Assembly: GCF_003865095.1 (NCBI RefSeq)
Contig: NZ_BHYK01000002.1
Span: forward strand, 213,185 to 277,184
Reading direction: 5' to 3'
DNA length: 64,000 nt
Origin: Clostridium tagluense
Lineage (GTDB): Bacteria; Bacillota; Clostridia; Clostridiales; Clostridiaceae
The notes below the pieces were generated by a model. It searched no databases, was not told the origin of the DNA, and worked only from the letters and a program-made list of their open reading frames with translations. The translations under genes were made by a program, and so were the position numbers. Positions 33,624-41,515 of this stretch are shown piece by piece. Each line of letters begins with the position of its first letter. Within the stretch, counting starts at the first letter, position 1.

Positions 33624-35498
33624 ATGCTTCTTAACAGAAATGATTTAATTGATATTAGAAATGAGTATAAGGATAGTCTTGATATGCAAAAGAAAAAAAT
33701 TCTTATATGTGCTGGTACTGGATGCATTGCAGGGGGGGCCTTGGAGATTTATGATGAACTTGTTAGGTTAATGGAAGAGAAGGGAATAAATTGCGCAATA
33801 AGTCTTGAAAAAGAACCACATGATGAATCAGTTGGGATCAAAAAAAGTGGATGTCATGGATTTTGCGAAATGGGTCCTCTTGTAAGAATTGAGCCTTGGG
33901 GATATTTATATATAAAAGTAAAACCTGAAGATTGCGCCGACATCATAGAAAAAACTATACTTAATAATGAATGTGTGGAGAGGCTTGCATATACGAAAGA
34001 CGGAAAAATACATAAAAAACAAGAGGAAATACCTTTTTATAAAAAACAAACTAGAATTGCGCTTGAACATTGTGGACATATTGATGCTACTTCCATAGAA
34101 GAATATTTTGCGCTAGGTGGATATAGCGCAGTGGAAAAAGCATTATTCGATATGAATTCTGAGGATATTATTAAACAAATCGAAGAGTCAAATTTGAGAG
34201 GGCGTGGAGGCGGTGGTTTTCCTACAGGGCGTAAGTGGTCTCAGGTAAAACTTCAAAAGGAACCTACAAAATATATTGTGTGCAATGGTGACGAAGGTGA
34301 TCCAGGGGCATTCATGGACAGAAGTGTAATGGAGGGAGACCCTCATAGAGTACTTGAAGGAATGATTATTGCAGCAGTTGCTTGTGGTGCGCAGGAAGGA
34401 TATATATATGTGAGAGCCGAGTATCCTCTGGCTGTAAATAGGCTTAAAAATGCTATTAGCCAGGCGAGAAGTTATGGAATTTTAGGTGATAATATTCTTG
34501 GAACAAGCTTTAGCTTTGATATTAAAATCAACAGAGGAGCAGGTGCCTTTGTATGTGGTGAGGGAAGTGCTCTTACAGCTTCAATTGAAGGCAAAAGAGG
34601 TATGCCAAGGGTAAAACCACCAAGAACAGTTGAGCAAGGACTTTTTGGCAAGCCAACAGTACTTAATAATGTTGAAACCTTTGCTAATGTGCCTTCTATC
34701 ATTACTAGAGGAGCTCAGTGGTATAAAACTATTGGAACGGAGAAAAGTCCAGGAACAAAAGCCTTTGCATTAACAGGTAATATTGAAAACACGGGACTTA
34801 TTGAGGTACCAATGGGTACAACTTTAAGAGAAATAATATTCGATATAGGTGGAGGAATCAAAAATGGCAAAAAGTTTAAGGCGGTACAAATAGGAGGTCC
34901 CTCTGGTGGATGTCTTATTAGCACAAATCTTGATTTGCCACTAGATTTTGATTCGCTAAAAAAAGTAGGAGCAATGATAGGTTCCGGTGGTCTTGTGGTT
35001 ATGGATGAAGATACCTGTATGGTTGAGGTTGCAAAATTTTTTATGAATTTTACACAAAATGAATCTTGTGGTAAGTGTGTTCCCTGTCGCGAGGGTACTA
35101 AAAGAATGCTAGAAATTCTTGAAAGAATCGTAGCAGGTAAGGGAGTGCTCTCCGATATAGACTTGCTGCTAGAACTTGCGGATACTATAACAGCAACAGC
35201 GCTATGTGGCCTTGGAAAAACAGCTGCATTACCAGTTGTTAGTACTATTAAAAATTTCCGTGAGGAGTATGAAATGCATATAATTCAAAAGAAATGTCCT
35301 TCAAAAACCTGTGTTAAGCTTAAAACAATATTTATTGAAGCTGAACTTTGCAAAGGTTGCTCAAAGTGTTCAAGAATTTGCCCAGTTAACGCAATTTCAG
35401 GCAAGATTAAAGAGCCTTTTAAAATTGATCAAAATAAGTGTATTAAGTGTGGTGCTTGTATTGAAGCCTGTTCATTTAAAGCTATAAAGGAGGATTAA
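33624..35498 (+). CDS. Hydrogenase NuoF-like flavin subunit (HydB/HndC type)
   Basis: A 624-aa NAD(P)-binding flavoprotein subunit. Order: an N-terminal thioredoxin-like [2Fe-2S] domain (CAGTGCIAGG; SGCHGFCEMG), a NuoF core with FMN/NAD motifs GRGGGGFPTGRKW (~192) and GDEGDPGAFMDR, an SLBB segment, a [4Fe-4S] site ESCGKCVPCREG (~475), and two C-terminal ferredoxin clusters CKGCSKCSRICP and CIKCGACIEAC. This is the build of HydB in electron-bifurcating hydrogenases, where FMN splits or joins electrons of NADH and ferredoxin. It starts 1 bp after the NuoE-like gene and ends 4 bp before hydA. Confidence 0.94.
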   Translation: MLLNRNDLIDIRNEYKDSLDMQKKKILICAGTGCIAGGALEIYDELVRLMEEKGINCAISLEKEPHDESVGIKKSGCHGFCEMGPLVRIEPWGYLYIKVKPEDCADIIEKTILNNECVERLAYTKDGKIHKKQEEIPFYKKQTRIALEHCGHIDATSIEEYFALGGYSAVEKALFDMNSEDIIKQIEESNLRGRGGGGFPTGRKWSQVKLQKEPTKYIVCNGDEGDPGAFMDRSVMEGDPHRVLEGMIIAAVACGAQEGYIYVRAEYPLAVNRLKNAISQARSYGILGDNILGTSFSFDIKINRGAGAFVCGEGSALTASIEGKRGMPRVKPPRTVEQGLFGKPTVLNNVETFANVPSIITRGAQWYKTIGTEKSPGTKAFALTGNIENTGLIEVPMGTTLREIIFDIGGGIKNGKKFKAVQIGGPSGGCLISTNLDLPLDFDSLKKVGAMIGSGGLVVMDEDTCMVEVAKFFMNFTQNESCGKCVPCREGTKRMLEILERIVAGKGVLSDIDLLLELADTITATALCGLGKTAALPVVSTIKNFREEYEMHIIQKKCPSKTCVKLKTIFIEAELCKGCSKCSRICPVNAISGKIKEPFKIDQNKCIKCGACIEACSFKAIKED

Positions 35499-35502
35499 GA
35501 CA

Positions 35503-37191
35503 ATGAATGGAGAGTTTATGATTATAGATGATATACCTGTAGAGATAAATGGAGAAAAAAATATTCTTGAATTAGTTAGAAAAGCTGGTATAGATTTACC
35601 CACTTTTTGTTATTATTCTGAGCTTTCAGTCTATGGTGCTTGCCGTATGTGTATGGTAGAAAACAAATGGGGAGATATGGAAGCATCATGCTCTACTCCT
35701 CCAAGAGCGGGTATGGAAATACACACTAATACTCCAAGACTTAGAAAATATAGAAAAATGAATCTTGAACTATTACTTTCAAATCATTGTAGAGATTGTA
35801 CTACCTGTGAAAAAAATGGTCATTGTAAGCTTCAAGATTTATCACAACGCTTTGGAATTAAGCAAGTAAGATTTAATAATACTTCTGAAGAAAGACAAAT
35901 AGACAATTCATCTGCATGTATTGTACGGGATAAAAGTAAGTGTATCTTATGTGGTGATTGTGTTAGAGTTTGTGAAGAAGTACAAAATATTGGAGCTATT
36001 GATTTTGTTAAAAGAGGTTCAAAAATGACTGTAACTACTGCTTTTGATGAGCCTATAGCAGATTCCAATTGTGTTGGCTGTGGTCAGTGTGCGGCGGTCT
36101 GTCCTACAGGGGCCATTGTAGTGAAAAATGATACAGCGAGACTTTGGGAAGACATTAGTGATAAGGATACAAAGGTTGTAGTTCAGATTGCTCCTGCAGT
36201 ACGAGTGGGAATTAGCCAGGAACTGGGACAAAAAGATGGAGAAAACGTAATGGGCAAAATAGTAAGTGCTCTTAGAAAAATGGGCTTTGATGAGGTGTTT
36301 GATACTTCCACAGGAGCGGATCTTACAGTACTCGAGGAAACTACAGAGTTTCTTTCAAGACTTGAAAAAAATGAGAAATTGCCACTATTTACATCTTGTT
36401 GCCCTGCTTGGGTAAACTATGTAGAAAATACTTATCCAAGTTTAATGAAGAATGTTTCTACTTGTCGTTCACCTATGCAAATGTTTTCTTCAGTACTCAA
36501 GGAACACTACAAAAACTCTAATAAAAGAGTTGTATCTGTGGCAATTATGCCTTGTACAGCAAAAAAATCCGAAGCAAAAAGAGATGAGTTTACAGAGGAT
36601 GGAGTTTCTAGTGTAGATTATGTAATAACTACACAAGAGCTTATCCAAATGATAAAAGAATCAGGAATTGTATTTTCAGAGGTAGAGCCTGAGGCAGTTG
36701 ATATGCCATTTGGTGTTAGTAGTGGAGCTGGAGTTATATTTGGGGTAACAGGTGGAGTTACTGAGGCTGTAATACGTAGAGTCTTAGATGATAAATCAAC
36801 TTCCACATTACGCGCTCTTGCTTTTAATGGCGTACGTGGTATGGCGGGAGTTAAAGAAACTAGTATCACTGTGGATAACCGTGTAATAAATATAGCAGTA
36901 GTAAGTGGACTTAAAAATGCTGATGAGCTTATAAAAAGAATCCAATCGGGTGCTGCTCATTATGATTTCATTGAGGTTATGGCATGTCCAGGAGGATGTA
37001 TTTGTGGCGCAGGACAACCATTTGCAAAAGCTGAGGGCAAATTAAAACGTGGTGCTGGACTATATGAAGCAGACAGAATGAGTAGCATTAAGCGTTCAGA
37101 GGAAAATCCAGTAATGATGTCATTGTATCAAGGAATTCTAAAAGGTAAGGTTCACAAGCTGTTACATGTAGATTACAAAGGGAAGGAGTGA
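35503..37191 (+). CDS. hydA: [FeFe] hydrogenase catalytic subunit
   Basis: A 562-aa [FeFe] hydrogenase that makes or oxidises H2. Order: N-terminal [2Fe-2S] plant-type domain (CRMCMVE), a His-ligated [4Fe-4S] NuoG-type site (HCRDCTTCEKNGHC), two ferredoxin clusters (CILCGDCVRVC, CVGCGQCAAVCP), then the H-cluster domain with L1 TSCCPAW (~297), L2 MPCTAKKSEA (~349) and L3 MACPGGCICGAG (~492). All H-cluster cysteines are present. The maturases HydE, HydF and HydG are not in this window. Cotranscription with NuoE- and NuoF-like genes suggests the bifurcating HydABC type, using ferredoxin and NADH together. Confidence 0.95.
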   Translation: MNGEFMIIDDIPVEINGEKNILELVRKAGIDLPTFCYYSELSVYGACRMCMVENKWGDMEASCSTPPRAGMEIHTNTPRLRKYRKMNLELLLSNHCRDCTTCEKNGHCKLQDLSQRFGIKQVRFNNTSEERQIDNSSACIVRDKSKCILCGDCVRVCEEVQNIGAIDFVKRGSKMTVTTAFDEPIADSNCVGCGQCAAVCPTGAIVVKNDTARLWEDISDKDTKVVVQIAPAVRVGISQELGQKDGENVMGKIVSALRKMGFDEVFDTSTGADLTVLEETTEFLSRLEKNEKLPLFTSCCPAWVNYVENTYPSLMKNVSTCRSPMQMFSSVLKEHYKNSNKRVVSVAIMPCTAKKSEAKRDEFTEDGVSSVDYVITTQELIQMIKESGIVFSEVEPEAVDMPFGVSSGAGVIFGVTGGVTEAVIRRVLDDKSTSTLRALAFNGVRGMAGVKETSITVDNRVINIAVVSGLKNADELIKRIQSGAAHYDFIEVMACPGGCICGAGQPFAKAEGKLKRGAGLYEADRMSSIKRSEENPVMMSLYQGILKGKVHKLLHVDYKGKE

Positions 37192-37196
37192 TTTTT

Positions 37197-37454
37197 GTGA
37201 TAGATTTAAGTGTTTGTGTAGGTAGCGCATGCCATATTAAAGGATCTTACAATGTCATTAATAACTTTCAGCAAATTATTGAAGAATATAACCTGGCAGA
37301 CAAGGTACAACTAAAAGCAATTTTCTGCTTAGGTCATTGTACAAAGGGAGTATCTGTAAAAATAGATGACGGTGAAGTTTATAGTGTTTCAGGAGCTACT
37401 TCTAGAAAGTTTTTTGAAACAGAGATATTGCCAAAATTAATAATAAAAAAATGA
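37197..37454 (+). CDS. Small [2Fe-2S] ferredoxin-like protein of the hydrogenase operon
   Basis: An ~85-aa thioredoxin-fold protein with a C-x4-C ... C-x3-C pattern (CVGSACH near residue 5 and CLGHC near 44), like the isolated C-terminal domain of NuoE or HndB-type proteins. GTG 37197 is chosen because AAGGAG at 37182-37187 is 9 bp upstream; a GTG at 37188 abuts the RBS. It follows hydA by 5 bp and ends the operon at a terminator. It may relay electrons or regulate the complex, but no role is proven. Confidence 0.8.
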   Translation: MIDLSVCVGSACHIKGSYNVINNFQQIIEEYNLADKVQLKAIFCLGHCTKGVSVKIDDGEVYSVSGATSRKFFETEILPKLIIKK

Positions 37455-37464
37455 TTTAATAGAA

Positions 37465-37508
37465 GAAAAAAAGACTATCAGAATAAATTAATATTCTGAT
37501 AGTCTTTT
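37465..37508. terminator. Bidirectional terminator after the hydrogenase operon
   Basis: AAAGACTATCAGAAT pairs with ATTCTGATAGTCTTT and is followed by TTAA; it lies between the hydrogenase operon and the convergent NUDIX gene. The inner stem CAGAAT/ATTCTG is related to the recurring family. Confidence 0.85.
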
Positions 37509-37562
37509 TAATATTATTTAGGAATGCGAAGTTATAAATAATTTATAACCAAGGTATTACAT

Positions 37563-38177
37563 CTAACCTATAAAGTTTTGTATGGCAAGAAGTGCTTTAA
37601 TATCTATTTTTTCCTTGGAAGTAATCAGATTTTTAGCTTCTTGCTTTGATAATAGCATAATCTCAATATCCTCATCTGGTTCTAAATAAGCTTTTGATAT
37701 TTCGCCAAGGCAAGTGCAATAAACTAATGCTGCAGATTCATCTGTCATACCAGTTGATATGTATGCCTTAGATTTGGTCTTATTATAATCAATTTGAATT
37801 AAATCAAGTCCTGTTTCTTCTTTTAGTTCACGCTTAACTGTAGTTTCAAAGTCCTCACCCGGATCTATAAGGCCAGCAGGGATTTCATAAACATAATCAT
37901 TAAGAGGAATTCTAAATTGCTTTATAACCACTAATTTATCTTCAGTGGCATGAGTAGCTTTATCTACATAAGTAGCTTTATCTACGTATGTAGCTACTAT
38001 TATAACAGCATCAATATTGTCTTCTGCTGCATTAAAATAATTGTTTTTTAAGGTATCTAAATCTTTTCTAGAAGCAATGGTCCAATTTCTAGGTTTCCCG
38101 TTTTTATTAATATACTCTGCATTATAAAGTTTTAAATACTTTGTATCTGCTAGTGTTGTAATATTTGTTATTGCCAT
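37563..38177 (-). CDS. NUDIX hydrolase, ADP-ribose-pyrophosphatase-like
   Basis: A 204-aa NUDIX hydrolase. The box G-x5-E-x7-RE-x2-EE-x-G is clear (GEDFETTVKRELKEETGLDL, ~115-134), preceded by EIPAGLIDPG as in ADP-ribose pyrophosphatases. It would hydrolyse a nucleoside diphosphate linked to another moiety. Around residues 66-79 an 18-bp tandem duplication gives the repeat YVDKAT-YVDKAT, lengthening a surface loop. The ATG has GGAG in TTGGAGATGATGTA upstream. It is convergent with the hydrogenase operon and followed on its strand by nothing cotranscribed. Confidence 0.88.
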   Translation of the reverse strand: MAITNITTLADTKYLKLYNAEYINKNGKPRNWTIASRKDLDTLKNNYFNAAEDNIDAVIIVATYVDKATYVDKATHATEDKLVVIKQFRIPLNDYVYEIPAGLIDPGEDFETTVKRELKEETGLDLIQIDYNKTKSKAYISTGMTDESAALVYCTCLGEISKAYLEPDEDIEIMLLSKQEAKNLITSKEKIDIKALLAIQNFIG

Positions 38178-38211
38178 TACATCATCTCCAACCCTACTTC
38201 AGTTTATTTAG

Positions 38212-38496
38212 TTATTCAAAATCTTCTGGTTTTAAATTATTTACATAACCTAAAACTACATCTAGTGAATTAGAGGAGTACATTGCGTCTGTGCCACCTT
38301 TATGATAATAAACTGCAAAACGATCATTTTTAAAATAAAAGATGTGATAACTTCTAGTGCCTACCTGTCTATGACCTAAGCAACTTTCATCATCTAAAAT
38401 AAGTTCATTGAGTATTTTGTTTCCAACATTTATGTCTTTTATGACAGCTAAACTGAGAAAACGAGGTTCAAAAGTAAATTCTTTCATTGTGTTCAT
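38212..38496 (-). CDS. Conserved-looking small protein of unknown function
   Basis: A 94-aa soluble protein starting MNTMKEFTFEPRFLSLAVIK and ending NNLKPEDFE. I do not recognise a domain. The start is ATG 38496 with AGGAGG 6-7 bp upstream; the longer frame to 38556 has no RBS. It ends 34 bp upstream of the NUDIX start on the same strand, so the two are probably cotranscribed. It contains aromatic-rich strands (SYHIFYFKNDRFAVYYHKGG) suggestive of a small beta domain. Confidence 0.6.
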   Translation of the reverse strand: MNTMKEFTFEPRFLSLAVIKDINVGNKILNELILDDESCLGHRQVGTRSYHIFYFKNDRFAVYYHKGGTDAMYSSNSLDVVLGYVNNLKPEDFE

Positions 38497-38699
38497 TTTA
38501 ATTCCTCCTTTATACAATATATATATAATAATATCACTTTGTAAGAGTAAAAACAAATGGATACTAGCAATATTTGCAACAACTGGGTTTAAGTATTAAT
38601 AGAAAATATAATGAGAATTTGTTATAATAGGTATGAAATTTGAAATTGTGAAAAAACATATATAAATTAATATGGATACAGTTTTTGGAGGGGGAAAAA

Positions 38700-39092
38700 A
38701 TGTTTTATTTTGTGAGAGACATAGAAGAAAATGTGATGAACATAAATCATTTGCAAGAGATTCCATTTCTGGAAGAGGCTATATATAATATGTCCTTAGA
38801 GAAATTGATAAAAGAGTATGAAAATATAAAAAAGTGGTTCATGATTAATAAAATGGCTAGCCATTTTCAGCTTAAAGGTGTTGCTGGGGAAGAGTTGAAT
38901 TTTTTTCTTATAGATAATGTTCCTTATGATGATATGGACTATACTCATGATGTTCTGCATAATAGAATTAAACAAAAAATGGGATGCCAATTTGAAGAAT
39001 ATGAATTAAATTTGAAATTAAGATTAAGTAGGACATGCTCAAGAATTTTATTCAATATTAAAATTAGTTCTATTTTAAAAGATTGGACATAA
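38700..39092 (+). CDS. Hypothetical protein
   Basis: A 130-aa protein starting MFYFVRDIEENVMNINHLQE. It is acidic at the N-terminus and basic near the C-terminus (LNLKLRLSRTCSRILFNIKI). No domain is recognised and no signal peptide is present. A strong GGAGGGGG lies 6 bp before the ATG, which supports translation. It stands alone, divergent from the small minus-strand gene at 38496. Confidence 0.5.
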   Translation: MFYFVRDIEENVMNINHLQEIPFLEEAIYNMSLEKLIKEYENIKKWFMINKMASHFQLKGVAGEELNFFLIDNVPYDDMDYTHDVLHNRIKQKMGCQFEEYELNLKLRLSRTCSRILFNIKISSILKDWT

Positions 39093-39277
39093 AGTGGATT
39101 CCACATGGCAAGTAAAAAACACCTAAGCAAAATTAGTTTATTTATAAATTAAAACAAACCACATATAAATATAATTTAAATCATTTATAAAAAAAATAAT
39201 TTAAAGCGCATAAATGTAGCAATTTATTTTGAAATCATATAAAGTTAATAAGGAAAAAGACAAAAAAAGCATAATTA

Positions 39278-39511
39278 CTATATAGAAAAAGGCATATGTG
39301 TTAAAACTTCTATTTCATCTGTAGATTTATTTTTTTTAAGTACCATATATTCAACTATAAGCATATCCAGCTTTCTGCTGACAATTAATTTCTCTATACT
39401 CATGTCATGTTCATCAAGGGTAGCGCACATTTCATTTAAAACGTCTCTCAATGTATCGATACAGGTTTTAAGCTTATCTTCAGCTAAAATTCTCATTATG
39501 TTTTCATCCAT
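39278..39511 (-). CDS. Spo0E-family aspartyl-phosphate phosphatase
   Basis: A 77-aa protein with the Spo0E-like signature around SRKLDMLIVEYM (pattern S-x-x-LD-x-LI-x-x-Y) near residues 45-56, preceded by a predicted helix. Spo0E-type proteins dephosphorylate Spo0A~P and hold back sporulation; in clostridia, which lack the full phosphorelay, their target is presumed to be Spo0A itself. AGGAGG lies 7 bp upstream of the ATG. It is a single gene. Confidence 0.75.
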   Translation of the reverse strand: MDENIMRILAEDKLKTCIDTLRDVLNEMCATLDEHDMSIEKLIVSRKLDMLIVEYMVLKKNKSTDEIEVLTHMPFSI

Positions 39512-39580
39512 AAACAGCCTCCTAATATATATACTAAAAAATTAGTATATATATTATCCATAATTTATTATATATTAAAA

Positions 39581-39645
39581 AAAGCAAATACATAATATGC
39601 TAGCAGCCTATAAATAGAGTTAGCATACTCTGTATTTGCCTTTAA
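39581..39645 (-). terminator. Possible terminator of the XRE-type gene
   Basis: On the minus strand GGCAAATACAGAGTATGCTA pairs imperfectly with TAGCATATTATGTATTTGC and leads into TTTTTTT. It lies just downstream of the XRE-type reading frame. Confidence 0.55.
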
Positions 39646-39664
39646 AAAGGGTTATTTATACTTA

Positions 39665-39997
39665 TTACCTTGCAAGGTGCGGTAATAATAACTTTATAAG
39701 ACTTTCAATTATATTGACTTCCTTTTCTGAACATTTATTAATTAATGAATGCAATACATTATTATTAGTATTTATGTGCGCTTGTTCAAAAAACAAATAG
39801 TCAATTGAAATGTGTAAACATTCTGAAATGTTTATCAATGTACTAACACTCATTTTTCTTTCCCCTCTTTCAATTTGTCCCAAGAAATAGGGGGAAAGGT
39901 TTAAGAGCTCTGCTAATTTTTCTCTGGTCATATCAAATCTTTCTCGTTCCAGCCTTATTCAGTTTCCAATTTCTACGTAATTAATTTCATTATTCAT
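39665..39997 (-). pseudogene. XRE-family regulator interrupted by an in-frame stop codon
   Basis: The frame from ATG 39997 (with GAGGGTGGG upstream) reads MNNEINYVEIGN, then TGA at 39961-39959, then IRLERERFDMTREKLAELLN, LSPYFLGQIERGERKMSVST and on to PHLAR at 39665. The stop replaces the usual Arg of the IG-x-R-I-R-x-x-R start of XRE/Cro helix-turn-helix domains; CGA to TGA is a single transition. The protein would be 110 aa. Reinitiation at ATG 39931 would give an 88-aa protein lacking helix 1, and no good RBS is there. The C-terminal half (FEQAHINTNNNVLHSLINKC) is a helical tail. Confidence 0.75.
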
Positions 39998-40314
39998 ATT
40001 ACCCACCCTCTATAACCTTATATATTAATAACCCTATACAATTCTACATAAAAACCTTCAATATATAAATAAGCCCACTGCCTACAATTTTTATTTTACA
40101 TCAGTAATATTTGCAAATAAATCCCAAATTTAATAAAGTAGATTGACCATTTTACTGTGTTATGTGTAATTTTTGTTTTCTTATTCTTGTAGTTTACTCA
40201 ATTCTTGCTTATGTAATACATTTGATTTTAAAAAAATAAAGTATGTAAAGTTTTTTTTAGTATATACGATATAGATAATGTAGGGAAATAATTTATAAAA
40301 AATGGGTGATAGTC
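39998..40314. other. Divergent intergenic region with a sigma-D-like promoter
   Basis: About 315 bp of AT-rich DNA between the XRE-type pseudogene and the muramidase-like gene. It contains the promoter candidate at 40246-40272; nothing else is recognised. Confidence 0.4.
40246..40272 (+). promoter_or_regulatory. Sigma-D (sigma-28, flagellar-type) promoter candidate
   Basis: TAAA at 40246-40249, a 16-bp spacer and ACGATAT at 40266-40272 match the Firmicute sigma-D consensus TAAA-N16-CCGATAT at all but one position. It is ~43 bp upstream of the muramidase-like gene. Confidence 0.5.
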
Positions 40315-41259
40315 ATGGCATTATCTACAAATATAATTAATAATACGTTATTAAATCAATATGGAGTGCAAATAAAAAATAATAATAAGATTTCTGATGA
40401 AAGTACAAAGAGTTTTGAGGATGAAAAAGCAATGCAAGAATTAGCCTTTCAAACAATGCTTATTCAAATAATGGGTAGCTCTGGTAATTCAATGATGGCA
40501 GAGGTTATGTCTAGTGCACTATCAAAGCAAGATTCTTTTAATTTAGATGATTCATTAGGTACTATGAGTAATTTTAATTCAATTATGAGAGGTGCCACGC
40601 AGTCATTATTAAATTCTGATAACAAAGGTGAAGAAAGTAAATTCAGCGGTTTAGGTAATATATCTGCTAAATATGAATCTAATGGTAATCCGGGGACAAT
40701 AAGTAATACACCAGGAGATTATGGTGGAAAGTCTTATGGGGCCTTTCAGTTTTCTTCTAAAACAGGGTCTTTAGATTCTTTTGTAAACTCATTGAGTGAA
40801 AAAGACAATAAAATTTATTTAAAATTAGCAGGAGCAAAAGCTAAGGATGGTAACAGCTATGGTAAAAACTTCGATACTGCATGGATTAGTATTGCTTTGT
40901 CTGATAAAGATAAATTTTTAAAGTTGCAGCAAAATTGTGTGAAAGGAGATTATTATAATGCAGCAGCACAAGCTTTAAAGTCAAAATATGGTTTTGATAT
41001 AAATAAAAAAAGTGATGCATTAAAGGAAAGTTTATTCTCTACAGTAGTTCAGCATGGTGTAGGAGGAACTTTATCTGTGTTCTCAAAATTGAATTTAAAT
41101 AATAGTGATGGTAATATCATAAATGATTTGTATAATGAACGCAAAAAGGTTGATGTTTATTTTAGAAGTAGTTCGGCGCAGGTAAGACAAAGTGTATACA
41201 ATAGGTTTACGCAAGAAAAGCAAGATATGCTTAATATGTTAAATGGAAAATCCGTTTAG
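40315..41259 (+). CDS. Putative muramidase/transglycosylase, FlgJ-like N-terminus and VgrG3-like C-terminal domain
   Basis: A ~314-aa protein. The N-terminal part (~45-75, MQELAFQTMLIQIMGSSGNS then MMAEVMSSAL) resembles the helical rod-binding segment of FlgJ-like proteins. From ~115 on it resembles the lysozyme-like domain found at the C-terminus of VgrG3-type proteins and clostridial autolysins: YESNGNPGTISNTPGDYGG, KSYGAFQFSS, then a helical domain. The Glu of YES is the likely catalytic acid. No signal peptide is visible, so export may use the flagellar apparatus or a phage-like route. ATG 40315 follows GGGTGAT. The sigma-D-like promoter and following chemoreceptor suggest a motility link. 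Confidence 0.65.
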   Translation: MALSTNIINNTLLNQYGVQIKNNNKISDESTKSFEDEKAMQELAFQTMLIQIMGSSGNSMMAEVMSSALSKQDSFNLDDSLGTMSNFNSIMRGATQSLLNSDNKGEESKFSGLGNISAKYESNGNPGTISNTPGDYGGKSYGAFQFSSKTGSLDSFVNSLSEKDNKIYLKLAGAKAKDGNSYGKNFDTAWISIALSDKDKFLKLQQNCVKGDYYNAAAQALKSKYGFDINKKSDALKESLFSTVVQHGVGGTLSVFSKLNLNNSDGNIINDLYNERKKVDVYFRSSSAQVRQSVYNRFTQEKQDMLNMLNGKSV

Positions 41260-41344
41260 CAACATTTCAAAAGGTAAGCTAATGTCTAAGTAATAAATGT
41301 CATTAATGACCTAAAAATCATATAATCGAAGTTTATAAGATTAA

Positions 41345-41382
41345 GAAAACCAGTAGATTAAATATTCTACTGGTTTTTTAAA
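41345..41382 (+). terminator. Rho-independent terminator, CCAGTAGA-type stem
   Basis: AAAACCAGTAGA pairs with TCTACTGGTTTT around a ~6-nt loop (TTAAATAT) and is followed by TT. It belongs to the recurring stem family. Confidence 0.85.
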
Positions 41383-41515
41383 ATTAATAAGAAAGTATCC
41401 AATATAAGAAAATGCAAAATTATATTCCGAATAATCATATAATATGTTAATATATACATATTATGTTTCAGATTTGTATTTGATTGAATTGACAGTATAT
41501 AGGGAGGCTTATAAA

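Noticed and set aside
39959..39961. TGA as a selenocysteine codon in the XRE gene
   Set aside because: The position is a conserved Arg in XRE domains, one transition from CGA, and no SECIS-like hairpin is visible just downstream.
41405..41434. Sigma-D promoter before the chemoreceptor gene
   Set aside because: CCGAATAA is present but the nearest TAAG is 18 bp away; the match is too weak to call.
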